A stretch of 64,000 nucleotides of DNA. Origin: SHZL01 sp031362985. GTDB lineage: Bacteria > Pseudomonadota > Gammaproteobacteria > Xanthomonadales > SZUA-36. The stretch is from NCBI GenBank assembly GCA_031362985.1, contig JANLTO010000017.1:62001-126000 (forward strand), in the 5' to 3' direction. Positions 46,289-57,213 of this stretch are shown piece after piece. The notes under the pieces were generated by a model. The model saw only the letters and a list, made by a program, of their open reading frames with translations, did no database searches and was not told the DNA's origin. How positions within the stretch are numbered: position 1 is the stretch's first letter; every line of letters begins with the position of its first letter. The translations under genes were made by a program, and so were the position numbers.

Positions 46289-47017
46289 ATGAGTGAAAAA
46301 GACACGCTGTTCGAAGAGCTGCCTGGCAATGCGGGCGATTTCAGGTTCGATGAACGGGTAGTACGGGTCTTTCCCGACATGATCCGCCGGTCGGTGCCGG
46401 GTTACGGCCTGGCACTAAACCTGTTGGGCTTGCTGGCGCGACGCTATGTTCAGGCCAACAGCAGTGTGTACGACTTGGGTTGTTCACTGGGAGCCGCCAC
46501 ATTGGCCATGCGCCAGGTAGTCAGCGCTCCGGGGGTTCGTTTCATCGCGGCCGATAGCTCTGCCGAAATGATTGCCAGGTGTCGCGAGCGCCTGGGCCCG
46601 GAAGACGGCCAGGCACTTGTGGAGTGCGTGCACGAAGACGTGTGCCGGTTGAACCTGGCCAATGCATCCATGACGGTGCTCAACTACACCCTCCAGTTCA
46701 TCGAGCCGGAACAGCGCCTGCTGCTCATCAGTCGCATAGCTGCGGGCACGCGCCCCGGCGGGGTGCTGATGGTGTCAGAAAAAATTTGCTTTGAGGATCC
46801 GGTGGAGCAGGAATTGCAGACGCAACTGCACCATGACTTCAAGCGCGCCCAGGGTTATTCGGAGCTGGAAATAGCGCGCAAACGCAACGCTCTTGAGCGG
46901 GTGCTCACGCCCGATACCGACGCGGCTCACCGCGAGCGGTTGCTGGCAGCAGGCTGGCGCACTACAGTGCGCTGCTTCCAGGCGTTCAACTTTGTCACCT
47001 ACCTCGCCATTCGTTGA
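46289..47017 (+). CDS. cmoA: Carboxy-S-adenosyl-L-methionine synthase
   Basis: A 242-residue protein (E. coli 247) that makes carboxy-SAM from SAM and prephenate. It starts MSEKDTLFEELPGNAGDF and has the SAM-binding VYDLGCSLG and the family blocks VLNYTLQFIEP and VMVSEKICFED. The frame is open to a TTG at 46232, but the family start is at 46289. It feeds CmoB for wobble-uridine cmo5U modification. The cmoB gene overlaps its end. Confidence 0.95.
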   Translation: MSEKDTLFEELPGNAGDFRFDERVVRVFPDMIRRSVPGYGLALNLLGLLARRYVQANSSVYDLGCSLGAATLAMRQVVSAPGVRFIAADSSAEMIARCRERLGPEDGQALVECVHEDVCRLNLANASMTVLNYTLQFIEPEQRLLLISRIAAGTRPGGVLMVSEKICFEDPVEQELQTQLHHDFKRAQGYSELEIARKRNALERVLTPDTDAAHRERLLAAGWRTTVRCFQAFNFVTYLAIR

Positions 47018-47990
47018 CACGGCGCATTGCGCAGACCCGATCGCGCAGGCATACGCTGCGCTACCCCAGGCGTGGGATGGAAAGTCCTGGCTACAGGACC
47101 TGGCTGCCAAGGCTCAACTCGTCCTCGACCGTCACCCCCACGGTGATTTACCCGCATGGCGCGAAGCACTGAAATCCCTGCCGCCTGCGCAGCGCTCCAT
47201 GGATGCAGATCGAGCGGCGCCGCAACTGGGCCGAACCGCAGCTGACCAGCAACACCTGCGCCAGGCGCTCATGCGCTTGCACCCGTGGCGCAAAGGGCCG
47301 CTTGAACTCGGCGGAGTGCTGATCGACACCGAATGGCGCTCGGACTGGAAATGGCAACGCCTACGACCCTACCTGGATCTTGAAGCTCAGCGGGTACTCG
47401 ATATTGGCTGTGGCAATGGCTATTTCGGTTGGCGCATGCTGGCTGCCGGAGCGCGCCTGGTGGTGGGGGTTGATCCCACCCTGGTTTTTGTCATGCAGTG
47501 GCTGGCGTGCAGGCATTTCGCCGGCGATGCAGGCAATTTTGTCCTGCCATTAGCCATTGAAGACTTGCCTCAAGGCCCGGTCGGCTTTGACAGCGTGTTT
47601 TCCATGGGGGTGCTCTACCACCGCCGTGATCCCCTGGGGCACCTGCAGCACATTCGGGAGCTGTTGCGGCAAGATGGGACCCTGATTCTTGAAACGCTGG
47701 TGCTACCGGATGGATCGCCTGGCCCGGTGCTGGTTCCGCAGCCACGTTATGCACGCATGCGCAATGTATGGGCGATACCCACGGTCGATTACTTGCTTAC
47801 CTGGGTTAAACAAGCCGGTTTCAAAAAACCGCGACTCGTGGATATCACCACGACTTCTACGCAAGAGCAGCGCAGCACGGAGTGGATGCGTTTCGATTCG
47901 CTGGCACAGGCGCTGCACCCCGATGATGCCGGCCGGACGCTGGAAGGTTACCCTGCGCCAACCCGGGCTTTGCTGATTGCGCGCTGCTGA
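46992..47990 (+). CDS. cmoB: tRNA U34 carboxymethyltransferase
   Basis: A 332-residue protein (E. coli 323). It uses carboxy-SAM to make 5-carboxymethoxyuridine in tRNA. Family blocks are HPWRKGPLEL, IDTEWRSDWKW, DIGCGNGYFGWRM, SMGVLYHRRDPLGHL and the EGYPAPTRALLIAR end. The start is uncertain: an in-frame TTG at 46992 gives a normal length and overlaps cmoA by 26 bases; the frame is open further upstream. Translational coupling with cmoA is likely. Confidence 0.9.
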   Translation: MSPTSPFVDTAHCADPIAQAYAALPQAWDGKSWLQDLAAKAQLVLDRHPHGDLPAWREALKSLPPAQRSMDADRAAPQLGRTAADQQHLRQALMRLHPWRKGPLELGGVLIDTEWRSDWKWQRLRPYLDLEAQRVLDIGCGNGYFGWRMLAAGARLVVGVDPTLVFVMQWLACRHFAGDAGNFVLPLAIEDLPQGPVGFDSVFSMGVLYHRRDPLGHLQHIRELLRQDGTLILETLVLPDGSPGPVLVPQPRYARMRNVWAIPTVDYLLTWVKQAGFKKPRLVDITTTSTQEQRSTEWMRFDSLAQALHPDDAGRTLEGYPAPTRALLIARC

Positions 47991-48007
47991 AAGGGCGAAT
48001 TGCCAAA

Positions 48008-48034
48008 GGAAACTCTGAATTATTCAGAGCTTCC
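48008..48034. repeat. Dispersed 27-bp palindrome, copy 3
   Basis: GGAAACTCTGA and TCAGAGCTTCC around ATTAT, one arm mismatch, between the convergent cmoB and ampD genes. It could fold into an RNA hairpin and end either transcript. Confidence 0.8.
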
Positions 48035-48605
48035 CCAAGCCCTTTTGCGGCCACGGCAGCAGGGAGCACACACCGCGGATGCGTTCCCATGGAAACAGCG
48101 GCCCGGGATCCAGCTTGCGCCGGACCCGCACAGCGGGATCGTCTGAAGCCGGGACCAGCTCGCAGTCCAGTTCTTCATGGCCGGCCAGCCAGCGGAGGGA
48201 GGGTAGCGTATCGCACAGAAAAACCAGCAGGTCTGCAAGGCTGAGGATCTGCAACTCGGTGTACGGTTCTTGCATTTGCTGCTGTGTCGCGCCCAACCAG
48301 TCCGGGTAGCGACCACGGTTTACCAATTCGATACCCAGGCTGCGTTCATTGTAGCCGCGCACGTGATGGGCGATCTGGTTCAGTTCCGCCCACTGCTCGA
48401 CGTGGCCGTCGCGGTCGATATAGAAATGTCCGCAGTTGCCGCTGCCTGATTCGGGATAAAGAACGCGTTCCCCGAAACGACGTGCTGTTGCCAGGTCGGG
48501 TAATTCGGTGCAATGCACGACGACCAGGTCAATGGCGGACTGCGGGCGCGTTGCGAGGACTGGGGCGTAGGCGAGAGGGCAGTGATGAATGTGTGGCTTG
48601 TTCAC
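48024..48605 (-). CDS. ampD: AmpD-like N-acetylmuramyl-L-alanine amidase
   Basis: A 193-residue zinc amidase (E. coli AmpD 183) that cuts anhydro-muropeptides in wall recycling. Zinc and catalytic blocks are VVVHCTELPD, GHFYIDRDG, AHHVRGYNERSLGIELVNRG and KLDPGPLFPW. A longer loop precedes the last block compared with the classic AmpD. No signal peptide, so cytosolic. The GTG start 48605 is 17 bases after the lipoprotein stop. Its stop region overlaps palindrome copy 3. Confidence 0.85.
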   Translation of the reverse strand: MNKPHIHHCPLAYAPVLATRPQSAIDLVVVHCTELPDLATARRFGERVLYPESGSGNCGHFYIDRDGHVEQWAELNQIAHHVRGYNERSLGIELVNRGRYPDWLGATQQQMQEPYTELQILSLADLLVFLCDTLPSLRWLAGHEELDCELVPASDDPAVRVRRKLDPGPLFPWERIRGVCSLLPWPQKGLGKL

Positions 48606-48621
48606 ACGCACCGGCCGGAAA

Positions 48622-48828
48622 TTATTTCGATTCCACGCAAGGACCCAGCGTGTCGCCGTGATCCAGGTGCAAGAAACTGTCGGCATTCGAAACCGCCATG
48701 GTGCTCTTGCCCTTGTGGCACACAATCAACTGGCCCACGCGGCGATCGTTGACCGAGTCCGAGGCGCAAGAAACCAATGCCGATAGCAAACAACTCATGC
48801 ATACCAAACAGATGGAGCGCCACATCAT
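48622..48828 (-). CDS. Small lipoprotein with a CHKGK motif
   Basis: A 68-residue protein with an N-terminal hydrophobic signal and a lipobox (LVSC, Cys at residue 21 with the 48828 start). The mature part contains VCHKGKSTMAV and HLDHGDTLGPC, a small motif set seen in many short exported proteins of unknown function; four conserved Cys/His positions could bind metal. A start at 48900 has a better ribosome site (AGGTGG) but makes the signal region unusually long. It precedes ampD by 16 bases. Confidence 0.65.
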   Translation of the reverse strand: MMWRSICLVCMSCLLSALVSCASDSVNDRRVGQLIVCHKGKSTMAVSNADSFLHLDHGDTLGPCVESK

Positions 48829-49025
48829 TGCACGCGAACCATGCCCGCAGTGGGCACGCATGGACTTATCCGGGAGCAGTAGGCCTGTGTTTCTCTTCAT
48901 GGATTCCACCTGCAGTGCAGGGCATTTGCCTAGGGATATCACCGAGGGAAATAACCGGGAGGATATGACCGGGGATACTTATGCGCACAGACTATACTGC
49001 AATAGCCCCCAAATCAGTCCTTTCA

Positions 49026-50036
49026 TCAACCCTGTTGCAGCAAATTGCGCAAATCGATAATAGCTGCGTTGGCACGCGAGATGTAATTGGCCATTATCAG
49101 GGAGTGGTTGGCGAACAAACCAAATTGCCCGCCGTTTAATACCATGGGCGCCTGCAACGGGCCCAGGGCCGATTCGAGTTCCCGGATAATTTGCCTGAAA
49201 CTGACCTGGGCATTCTTTTTCTCCAGCACGTCATCAAAATCGGTTTCCATGGCGCGCAGAATCATCACCAGCGCCCAGGCGGTTCCCCGCGCTTCGTAAA
49301 ACACATCATCCACTTCGGTCCAGGGGGTTTTGACCTCGACTTCTCCCGGCGAACTGGTGGATTGGCGGGCGCTGCTGTCACCCGACAGATCCGTGTTCAG
49401 TCGCATTTGCCCCACGCTGGCAGAGAGTCTTTGCGACAGCGAGCCGAGGCGTTTTTCCACCACGGCCAGCCAGTCCGCCAGGTTGTCGGCGCGGGCATAG
49501 AACTGTGCCGCAGGCTGGTCTGCTGCAGACAGTTTGATCAGATAAGCTTCCAGCGCGGCATTGGCCTTGCGGTAACGGCCTTCGGTGTCCGGCGGAAACC
49601 AGCGCGCATTGTCGTAATGGAACAAGGGGTCCGCCGCAGACAGGTCAGTATCTTCCGTGGACTGGGTTTGCGAGCGGCTGAAATCATTGCGCAACGCCCG
49701 TGCCAGGTCGCGTACCTGGGTCAGTACGCCGAACTCCCAATTGGGTCCATTATCCAGAAACACCCATGGAGGCATGATGTCGTTGGAGAGGTAGCCGCCG
49801 CGCTTGTTCAGCAGTGCATCGACGGCTTCGATCAGAGTTGCCGTGGTGGTGTAGCCGGTGACTACCTTATGGGCATGAGCCTCGGCATGGCGGGTGCTGC
49901 TCTCAACCGGGTCAAACAGGGCAGGTTCGTTATCCAGCCAGAACATCATGATGGCCCAGGACAAGAGCAATAATCCGCAGCAGACAGCCCAAACGGTGCG
50001 GGCACGAGGTGTGTTGAACAGCGCGGCGATAGGCAC
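49026..50036 (-). CDS. DUF2333 family membrane-anchored protein
   Basis: A 336-residue protein with one N-terminal TM segment and a long periplasmic part. Family blocks are HKVVTGYTTTATLI, GGYLSNDIMPPW, NGPNWEFGVLTQVRDLARALR and SRSQTQSTEDTDLS. The function is unknown. The start is uncertain: GTG 50036 avoids overlap with the upstream gene, while ATG 50120 would overlap it by 52 bases. It follows the ECF sigma and DUF3379 genes, so a place in their regulon is possible. Confidence 0.8.
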   Translation of the reverse strand: MPIAALFNTPRARTVWAVCCGLLLLSWAIMMFWLDNEPALFDPVESSTRHAEAHAHKVVTGYTTTATLIEAVDALLNKRGGYLSNDIMPPWVFLDNGPNWEFGVLTQVRDLARALRNDFSRSQTQSTEDTDLSAADPLFHYDNARWFPPDTEGRYRKANAALEAYLIKLSAADQPAAQFYARADNLADWLAVVEKRLGSLSQRLSASVGQMRLNTDLSGDSSARQSTSSPGEVEVKTPWTEVDDVFYEARGTAWALVMILRAMETDFDDVLEKKNAQVSFRQIIRELESALGPLQAPMVLNGGQFGLFANHSLIMANYISRANAAIIDLRNLLQQG

Positions 50037-50068
50037 AGGCAACAGTGCTCGGTGGCGGAGCTGGCCGC

Positions 50069-50788
50069 TCAGGCTTCGCTGGCCGGGGAGATGAAGGAAC
50101 TTTGCACCAGGGAGTGCCATTGGGCAATATCCTGGCCGGGGCTTCCGATCACGGCAGCGGAACCCCCGGGCAGGCCAACCAATTGGGCCTGCATGCCATC
50201 AAATGCCAGCATTTCGCCATCGGTAACGAGTGTGTCGGGCATGAAAATAATGGTTACCGGGCCACTGGGGGTCGTGATCACCAGATGAGCGCCCTTGCCC
50301 GCCGGTGTCGGACAGAACTTTATCAGGCTTACCATCCCGGCGAGTCCGGGCGTCAGTTTCACGTTTAGGCCGGCCAGGATTTCCTCGATGTTGCCTGCCT
50401 GCTGGCCCTCAGCGCGGCTAAGAACATCTTCGCCATCGTGCTGATAGTGATAGGCCACGTACTGTTCGACCGAGTCAAATTTCATGGAGTTCATGCGCCA
50501 CACCATGCCTGCTGCTGCGACCACCAGTAACAGGCTGGCTGCCATGGCGTAATAGCTCCACTGTGTCGGCACGCGTGCTGCGGTTCGGGCTTTTTCCTGC
50601 AAATCGGCGAGAAAATTTACCGGTATGGGCACTGCCACTGCGCGCCCCAGCCTGCGTTCAAATAGGTCGGACTCGTTGGCTGCCTGGGTGAACTCCGGGG
50701 CAGAATCGCGGGCGCGCAGGAACTCCGCATCCCGGCTGTTGGGATCCGTGCCCAACTGGTGAATGAACTCAGACAAGTTCATGGACAT
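50069..50788 (-). CDS. DUF3379 family putative anti-sigma factor
   Basis: A 239-residue protein with a cytosolic N-terminal part (about 1-80), a TM helix (about 83-100) and a periplasmic C-terminal domain (about 100-239). It matches DUF3379, whose genes sit next to ECF sigma factors. It overlaps the sigma gene by 20 bases, so both are translationally coupled. It probably restrains the sigma factor at the membrane; this is inferred from layout. Confidence 0.8.
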   Translation of the reverse strand: MSMNLSEFIHQLGTDPNSRDAEFLRARDSAPEFTQAANESDLFERRLGRAVAVPIPVNFLADLQEKARTAARVPTQWSYYAMAASLLLVVAAAGMVWRMNSMKFDSVEQYVAYHYQHDGEDVLSRAEGQQAGNIEEILAGLNVKLTPGLAGMVSLIKFCPTPAGKGAHLVITTPSGPVTIIFMPDTLVTDGEMLAFDGMQAQLVGLPGGSAAVIGSPGQDIAQWHSLVQSSFISPASEA

Positions 50789-51296
50789 TTCCTGCTACTC
50801 CGTCTTGTTGCAGCCGCTGGGTCAGTTGTGCGCGGGCCCGAAAAAGTTGTGTCATCACTGCGCTCTTGCTAATGGCCAGTTGCTGCGCAATCTCATCGCA
50901 GCTATAGCCCATCACGACCTGCAGCAGCAGGGGCTCACGATACCTGGGGGGCAGCTTTTGTATATTCCTTCTCAATAACTGAATTTCCAGCCGGTCGTCT
51001 GGTTCGAGCTCAGTGTCTTCCGGCACATCTATCGTGTCGACGTCGGTAAATTTCGGTACTTTGCGCTCAAAAGTTCGGGCAAATTCCCGGCGCAAGATCG
51101 TTATTAGCCAACTCTTCCCGGCCGCGTCATCGTTCAATCGGTCCAGCGCTTTCCAGGCGCGCAGATACGTTTCCTGCACCAGGTCCTTGGCCAGCGCATC
51201 ATTAGCGCAAATCCACATCGCATAGCGATACAGGTCGGCGCCGTACGCCTCAGCCAGGGCATTGAAGCGCTGCGTGCGCCGTGACTCATTGCTCAT
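50769..51296 (-). CDS. ECF-type RNA polymerase sigma-70 factor
   Basis: A 175-residue extracytoplasmic-function sigma factor. Region 2 is at about 15-80 (YRYAMWICANDALAKDLVQETYLRAWK) and region 4 at about 115-170 (LPPRYREPLLLQVVMGYSCDEIAQQLAISKSAVMTQL). ATG 51296 is chosen since the longer frame runs into the thiC stop. The anti-sigma candidate overlaps it. The inducing signal is unknown. Confidence 0.9.
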   Translation of the reverse strand: MSNESRRTQRFNALAEAYGADLYRYAMWICANDALAKDLVQETYLRAWKALDRLNDDAAGKSWLITILRREFARTFERKVPKFTDVDTIDVPEDTELEPDDRLEIQLLRRNIQKLPPRYREPLLLQVVMGYSCDEIAQQLAISKSAVMTQLFRARAQLTQRLQQDGVAGNVHELV

Positions 51297-51352
51297 GACC
51301 GGAATGCCGCTGATATCATTGCAAAAGCCTGGTTTGGCTGGAACCGCATGAA

Positions 51353-53242
<1,890 letters not shown>

Positions 53243-53293
53243 CTGGATTCCTCTGGCCATATGCAAAAAACGCCGGCTCGTTTCCTCAAGCTG

Positions 53294-53443
53294 GGAAAAC
53301 TCTGATCTATTCAGAGTTTCCGCGGCACAGGGATGTGCCGCCATTTTCGATGATTTTGAATCATTGAAAATGAAACCAAACAAAAATCACACTTTTTGCC
53401 TGGCGTGCTCTGATCGTCCATGGATGAATTATTCAGAGTTTCC
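53294..53443. repeat. Composite palindromic repeat, copy B
   Basis: Starts with the palindrome arms GAAAACTCTGA (53295-53305) and TCAGAGTTTCC (53311-53321), has a second palindrome TTTTCGATGATT/AATCATTGAAAA (53344-53370), the AT-rich CCAAACAAAAATCA part and ends with ATTATTCAGAGTTTCC. It is about 50 bp shorter than copy A, lacking an inner stretch. It lies 52 bases upstream of the thiC start. Confidence 0.78.
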
Positions 53444-53716
53444 CTAGCATGATATAGCCGGGACTTCGATTTGACTAATATTGCCACTGTATAATGCCGG
53501 GTTGCTGGCAGGTCGCGCCCAGCTCGCCCCCGGTTCGCCGATGGGCGGCAGGCAGCTGGGTGAACATTCGCCGCCCGGAAATGACTAATGGCACTTAATT
53601 GGCGCGCAGCAAGACCGCAGGCTTGAGTTGCTGCAGGCCACTTGAAGCCTTAACCTAGCGAGCTTGCAAGCAAGTCAAAACAGGGTCGAAACAGGCCGGA
53701 GATCAGGAACTTGAAC
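53444..53716. other. Intergenic region between repeat copy B and pcm
   Basis: About 270 bases with no recognisable gene. TTGACT and TATAAT near 53472-53496 are only 13 bases apart, so they are not a good promoter. A CCCAGCT/AGCTGGG inverted pair lies near 53518 and 53556. Promoters for pcm and thiC must lie within this stretch. Confidence 0.4.
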
Positions 53717-54370
53717 ATGAATTTTGAACGCGCCCGTTTCAACATGGTGGAGCAGCAGGTGCGAACCTGGGAAGTGCTGGACAGCACCGTCCTCGGTTTG
53801 ATGGAGAGTGTGCACCGCGAGGATTTTGTGCCGGTGTGCTACCGCAAGCTGGCTTTTGCCGACCTGTCGATTCCGCTCATGATGGGTCAGAGCATGATGT
53901 GCCCCAGGATAGAAGGGCGCATGTTGCAGTCGCTGGACCTCAAGCCAGACGATTCCGTATTGGAGATAGGAACAGGCAGCGGGTTTGTTACCGCGTGCTT
54001 ATCTGCCATTGCCCGTCGCGTGATCAGCGTGGAGTTGTTCGAAGAGTTATACCTGGAAGCCGAAGCCCGCCTGCACGACAAGCAGATGCAGAACGTAGAG
54101 TTCTATGTTGGCGATGTCATGACGGGCTGGCAACCGCAGCAGGCGCATGACGTTGTCGTGGTTACCGGGTCGGTGCCGGCGGTTCCGCAGGTATTTCGCG
54201 ACTGGGTCAATCCCGGCGGGCGAATGTTCGTGGTGGTGGGTGAATCACCCGTCATGGAAGCCCGGTTGTTGACCCGCGTGGGATTCAGCGACTGGCATGA
54301 GGAAAGCCTGTTCGAAACAGATTTGCCCGTATTGGTCAATGCGACGCCGGCGGCGCGTTTTGATTTTTGA
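53717..54370 (+). CDS. pcm: Protein-L-isoaspartate O-methyltransferase family protein
   Basis: A 217-residue methyltransferase of the Pcm family. Conserved parts are MVEQQVRTWEVLD, REDFVPVCYRKLAFADLSIPL, the SAM-binding LEIGTGSGFVTACL and VGDVMTGW. It would repair isoaspartyl residues or modify another acceptor; the variant next to tolC may have a different target. ATG 53717 is preferred over a TTG 6 bases upstream. tolC follows after 83 bases. Confidence 0.85.
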   Translation: MNFERARFNMVEQQVRTWEVLDSTVLGLMESVHREDFVPVCYRKLAFADLSIPLMMGQSMMCPRIEGRMLQSLDLKPDDSVLEIGTGSGFVTACLSAIARRVISVELFEELYLEAEARLHDKQMQNVEFYVGDVMTGWQPQQAHDVVVVTGSVPAVPQVFRDWVNPGGRMFVVVGESPVMEARLLTRVGFSDWHEESLFETDLPVLVNATPAARFDF

Positions 54371-54453
54371 ACCAGCGCAAGCGTGACAAGCGGCCCATAC
54401 CCCGAATTGACCTGCATATCCGGGGTGCAGCCTGAATGTTTAGGGAGTGGAAC

Positions 54454-55833
54454 ATGCTAAATAGAAATTGGTCGTTGTGGCCGGGGTCGTTTTGGTCGGG
54501 GTCGTTGTGGTTTGCGGTTTACTGCCTGGTAGGAGCATCACCGGCATTTGCGGTTAATCTTGATGGTGTATTGGACCTTGCCCTTAAAAATGATCCGCGC
54601 CTGCGGGCAGCCGCGTACCGCCGCGACGCAGTTGCTGAGAACAAGACGCAAGCCGTGGCCAACCTGCTGCCGCATCTCGGAGCAAGCGCTTCCTACGATC
54701 GCGGCAACTCCCAATTAACCATTGCGGACACCAAGCTTTCAGACAGTGATGTAAGCAATGACACGTATGGCGTGTGGCTGCGACAAAGTTTGTATCGCCA
54801 GGCCAATTACGAATCCCTGGATATCGCGCGTGCGCAAATTTCCGAGGCCGATGCGCTGTACCAGGTTGCCTACCTGGATTTCCTGGTACGGGTAGCCGAA
54901 CGCTACTTCCTGGTATTGACTCTGACGGATGGTGTTACCTTCGCCGAGGCCGAGGAAACGGCTTTCCAGCGTCAATACGAGCAGGCCGAGCAGCGCTTCG
55001 AAGTTGGATTGACGGCGGTAACCGATGTACACGAAGCTAAAGCAAGCTACGACACCGCCCGCGCCCGCGCCATCGTGGCTCGTAACAACCTGGCCGATGC
55101 CAAGGAAGCCTTGCGGGAACTGACCGGCACCTACTTTGAGGATTACGACAATCTCCAGACCGTACTGCCGCTGGTTGAGCCGTCTCCGGCCAATGCCGAA
55201 GAATGGGTGAAGATGGCCCTTACCAGCAGTCCTTCCATCCGGGCCGTGCAGGCCAGTGTGGAAGTCGCTGAAGGCGACGTACGCCTGCAGCGTGCCGGCC
55301 ACTTTCCGACACTGGATTTGGTTGCACGGTACAACGACTACACCAACAACAAATACCAGGTACGGAACGACTTCCAGGAGCCCATTGGCACTACCTCACT
55401 GGGAGTTGACGACACCACCGTACAATTATTACTGGAAGTGCCCATTTACTCGGGCGGCGCCATCAGTTCGCGCACGCGCCAGGCCAGCGACTTGTTCGAC
55501 GCCCGGTCACAGGACCTGGAAGACGTGCAACGGGCGACGGTGCGCCAAACCCGCAACGCGTATCGGGGTATCTTGGGTGGCATTGAGGAGGTCGGGGCCT
55601 ACGGTCAGGCAGTGGTTTCTGCCCAAAGCGCAGTTGAAGCCACCCAGGCCGGTTTCGAAGTGGGTACGCGTACGATCGTCGATGTACTCATTGCCCAGCA
55701 GCACTTTTACCAGGCCCAGCGGGACAATTCACTGGCGCGCCATGCGTATATCCTCAATCACCTCAGGCTGAAACTGGTTGCCGGCTTGCTCACCGAAGAA
55801 GATCTGCGGGTAGTCAATCAGCTGCTGCAGTAA
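54454..55833 (+). CDS. tolC: TolC family outer-membrane channel
   Basis: A 459-residue outer-membrane efflux protein with a signal peptide (end near ASPAFA) and the two repeated TolC halves (long helices around 60-250 and 270-455). It forms the exit duct for efflux pumps and type I secretion; it could serve the RND pump at 24641, which has no channel gene beside it. AGGGAG lies 9 bases before ATG 54454. The 3' end overlaps the opposing waaA by 20 bases. Confidence 0.9.
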   Translation: MLNRNWSLWPGSFWSGSLWFAVYCLVGASPAFAVNLDGVLDLALKNDPRLRAAAYRRDAVAENKTQAVANLLPHLGASASYDRGNSQLTIADTKLSDSDVSNDTYGVWLRQSLYRQANYESLDIARAQISEADALYQVAYLDFLVRVAERYFLVLTLTDGVTFAEAEETAFQRQYEQAEQRFEVGLTAVTDVHEAKASYDTARARAIVARNNLADAKEALRELTGTYFEDYDNLQTVLPLVEPSPANAEEWVKMALTSSPSIRAVQASVEVAEGDVRLQRAGHFPTLDLVARYNDYTNNKYQVRNDFQEPIGTTSLGVDDTTVQLLLEVPIYSGGAISSRTRQASDLFDARSQDLEDVQRATVRQTRNAYRGILGGIEEVGAYGQAVVSAQSAVEATQAGFEVGTRTIVDVLIAQQHFYQAQRDNSLARHAYILNHLRLKLVAGLLTEEDLRVVNQLLQ

Positions 55834-57112
55834 GCTCACAGCTACGGTCTTTCGCCAGCACGCGGTCGAGAATCTCCAAGGTTCGTGCCAGCGCACCCTG
55901 GCCACGTGAAACCAGGGCCAGGCCGGCGGCACCCATCTGTTGGCGCAACCCGGCATCACCCAGCAGCAGGCATACCGATTGTGCGAGCCCGGCCGCATCA
56001 TGCACCACTTTGGCGCCTCCCGTGGCCACTAATTCGCGGCTTACGTCAGCGAAATTGAAGGTATGCGGGCCCAGCAGCACGGGTACCGACAAGGCAGCAG
56101 GCTCCAGCATATTATGCCCGCCGGTTGCCACCAGGCTGCCGCCCACAAATGTCAGGTCGCAAGCGGCATAAAAACGCAGTAACTCCCCCATGGCATCTAC
56201 CACCAGGCACTGCACCGCTGCCGGGCAAGTCAGCCCTGCGCTGAAAAGCTGCACTGACAGCCCGCTTTCACGGGCGAGTTGGGCGGCGCCCGGGAAACGC
56301 TGCGGATGCCGCGGCACGAGAACCAGCAGGGCGGCAGGAAACCTTTTCAGTACGTCCCGGAATGCGTCCAACACCGGGCTCTCCTCGCCTTCGCGGGTGC
56401 TGGCTGCGAGGAATACCGGCCGCTGCTTCCCCCAGGACTCGCGCAAAGCCTGTCCCTGCATGTGTACTGCGGGTGGCAAACTGAGTTCAAACTTGAGGTT
56501 GCCGCTGACCACGACCCGGGCAGGGTCGGCCCCCAGAGCGCAAAAGCGCTGTGCGTCGCTGGCGCTTTGCGCCGCAATGCAACTGACCTGTTGCAAAGTC
56601 TCGCGTATAAGCGTGCGCACGCGCTGAAAGCGGGTTAAGGATTTTGCGGAAATGCGGGCATTGGCCAGCACGATTGGTATGTTGCGCCGGGCCGCGACAT
56701 GATAAAGGCTGGGCCAGATTTCGGTTTCCGTGATGATCAGCAGGCGGGGCTGCGTGTGGCGGAAAAAGCGTTGCACACAACCGGGCAAATCCAGCGAGAC
56801 GTACGCATGCTGCACCTGCGCTCCGAACAAGGCCTTGATCCGGGCCGAGCCGGTCGGGGTAAAGCAGGTCACGCACACCGGTAGACCGGGATAGCGTGAC
56901 AGCAAAGCGCGGATCAGGGGGGCCACCGCATTGACTTCGCCCACGGATGCGGCATGCACTACTATGCCCCCGGGCTTCAGTGGCTGCGGGGACAGGCCAA
57001 AACGCTCGCGCCAGCGACAACGGTACTCCGGTTCGCGCAGGCTGCGCCACCCGAGGTGCAATAGCAGCAAAGGTGCGAGGAGGTAGCTGGCGAGTCGATA
57101 CAGCGTGTACAC
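55814..57112 (-). CDS. waaA: 3-deoxy-D-manno-octulosonic acid (Kdo) transferase
   Basis: A 432-residue glycosyltransferase (E. coli 425) that adds Kdo to lipid IV-A. It has an N-terminal membrane-associated stretch, HAASVGEVNAVAPLI, ANARISAKS and the donor-binding TFVGGSLVATGGHNMLEPAAL. The start is GTG. It diverges from lpxL and runs into tolC, as in related gammaproteobacteria. Confidence 0.95.
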   Translation of the reverse strand: MYTLYRLASYLLAPLLLLHLGWRSLREPEYRCRWRERFGLSPQPLKPGGIVVHAASVGEVNAVAPLIRALLSRYPGLPVCVTCFTPTGSARIKALFGAQVQHAYVSLDLPGCVQRFFRHTQPRLLIITETEIWPSLYHVAARRNIPIVLANARISAKSLTRFQRVRTLIRETLQQVSCIAAQSASDAQRFCALGADPARVVVSGNLKFELSLPPAVHMQGQALRESWGKQRPVFLAASTREGEESPVLDAFRDVLKRFPAALLVLVPRHPQRFPGAAQLARESGLSVQLFSAGLTCPAAVQCLVVDAMGELLRFYAACDLTFVGGSLVATGGHNMLEPAALSVPVLLGPHTFNFADVSRELVATGGAKVVHDAAGLAQSVCLLLGDAGLRQQMGAAGLALVSRGQGALARTLEILDRVLAKDRSCELTAAAD

Positions 57113-57213
57113 GTTTGGTCTGGGCCTTGTCCCGCTGATGCGGCGAAAAGTATAGCACCGGGCGTTGCCGGCCAGAGCTTGGACTCAGCAGCGTAAGCAA
57201 GGACAATAGGCCA

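Noticed and set aside
53472..53496. TTGACT...TATAAT promoter before pcm
   Set aside because: Only 13 bases separate the boxes, too short for a sigma-70 promoter.
53243..53700. TPP riboswitch upstream of thiC
   Set aside because: I looked for the CTGAGA and ACCTGATCTGGATAATG elements on the minus strand and found none; the space is filled by the composite repeat.
55905..55925. A third parS site (TGGCCACGTGAAACCA) in waaA
   Set aside because: Three mismatches from the consensus, including two in one arm; likely chance.
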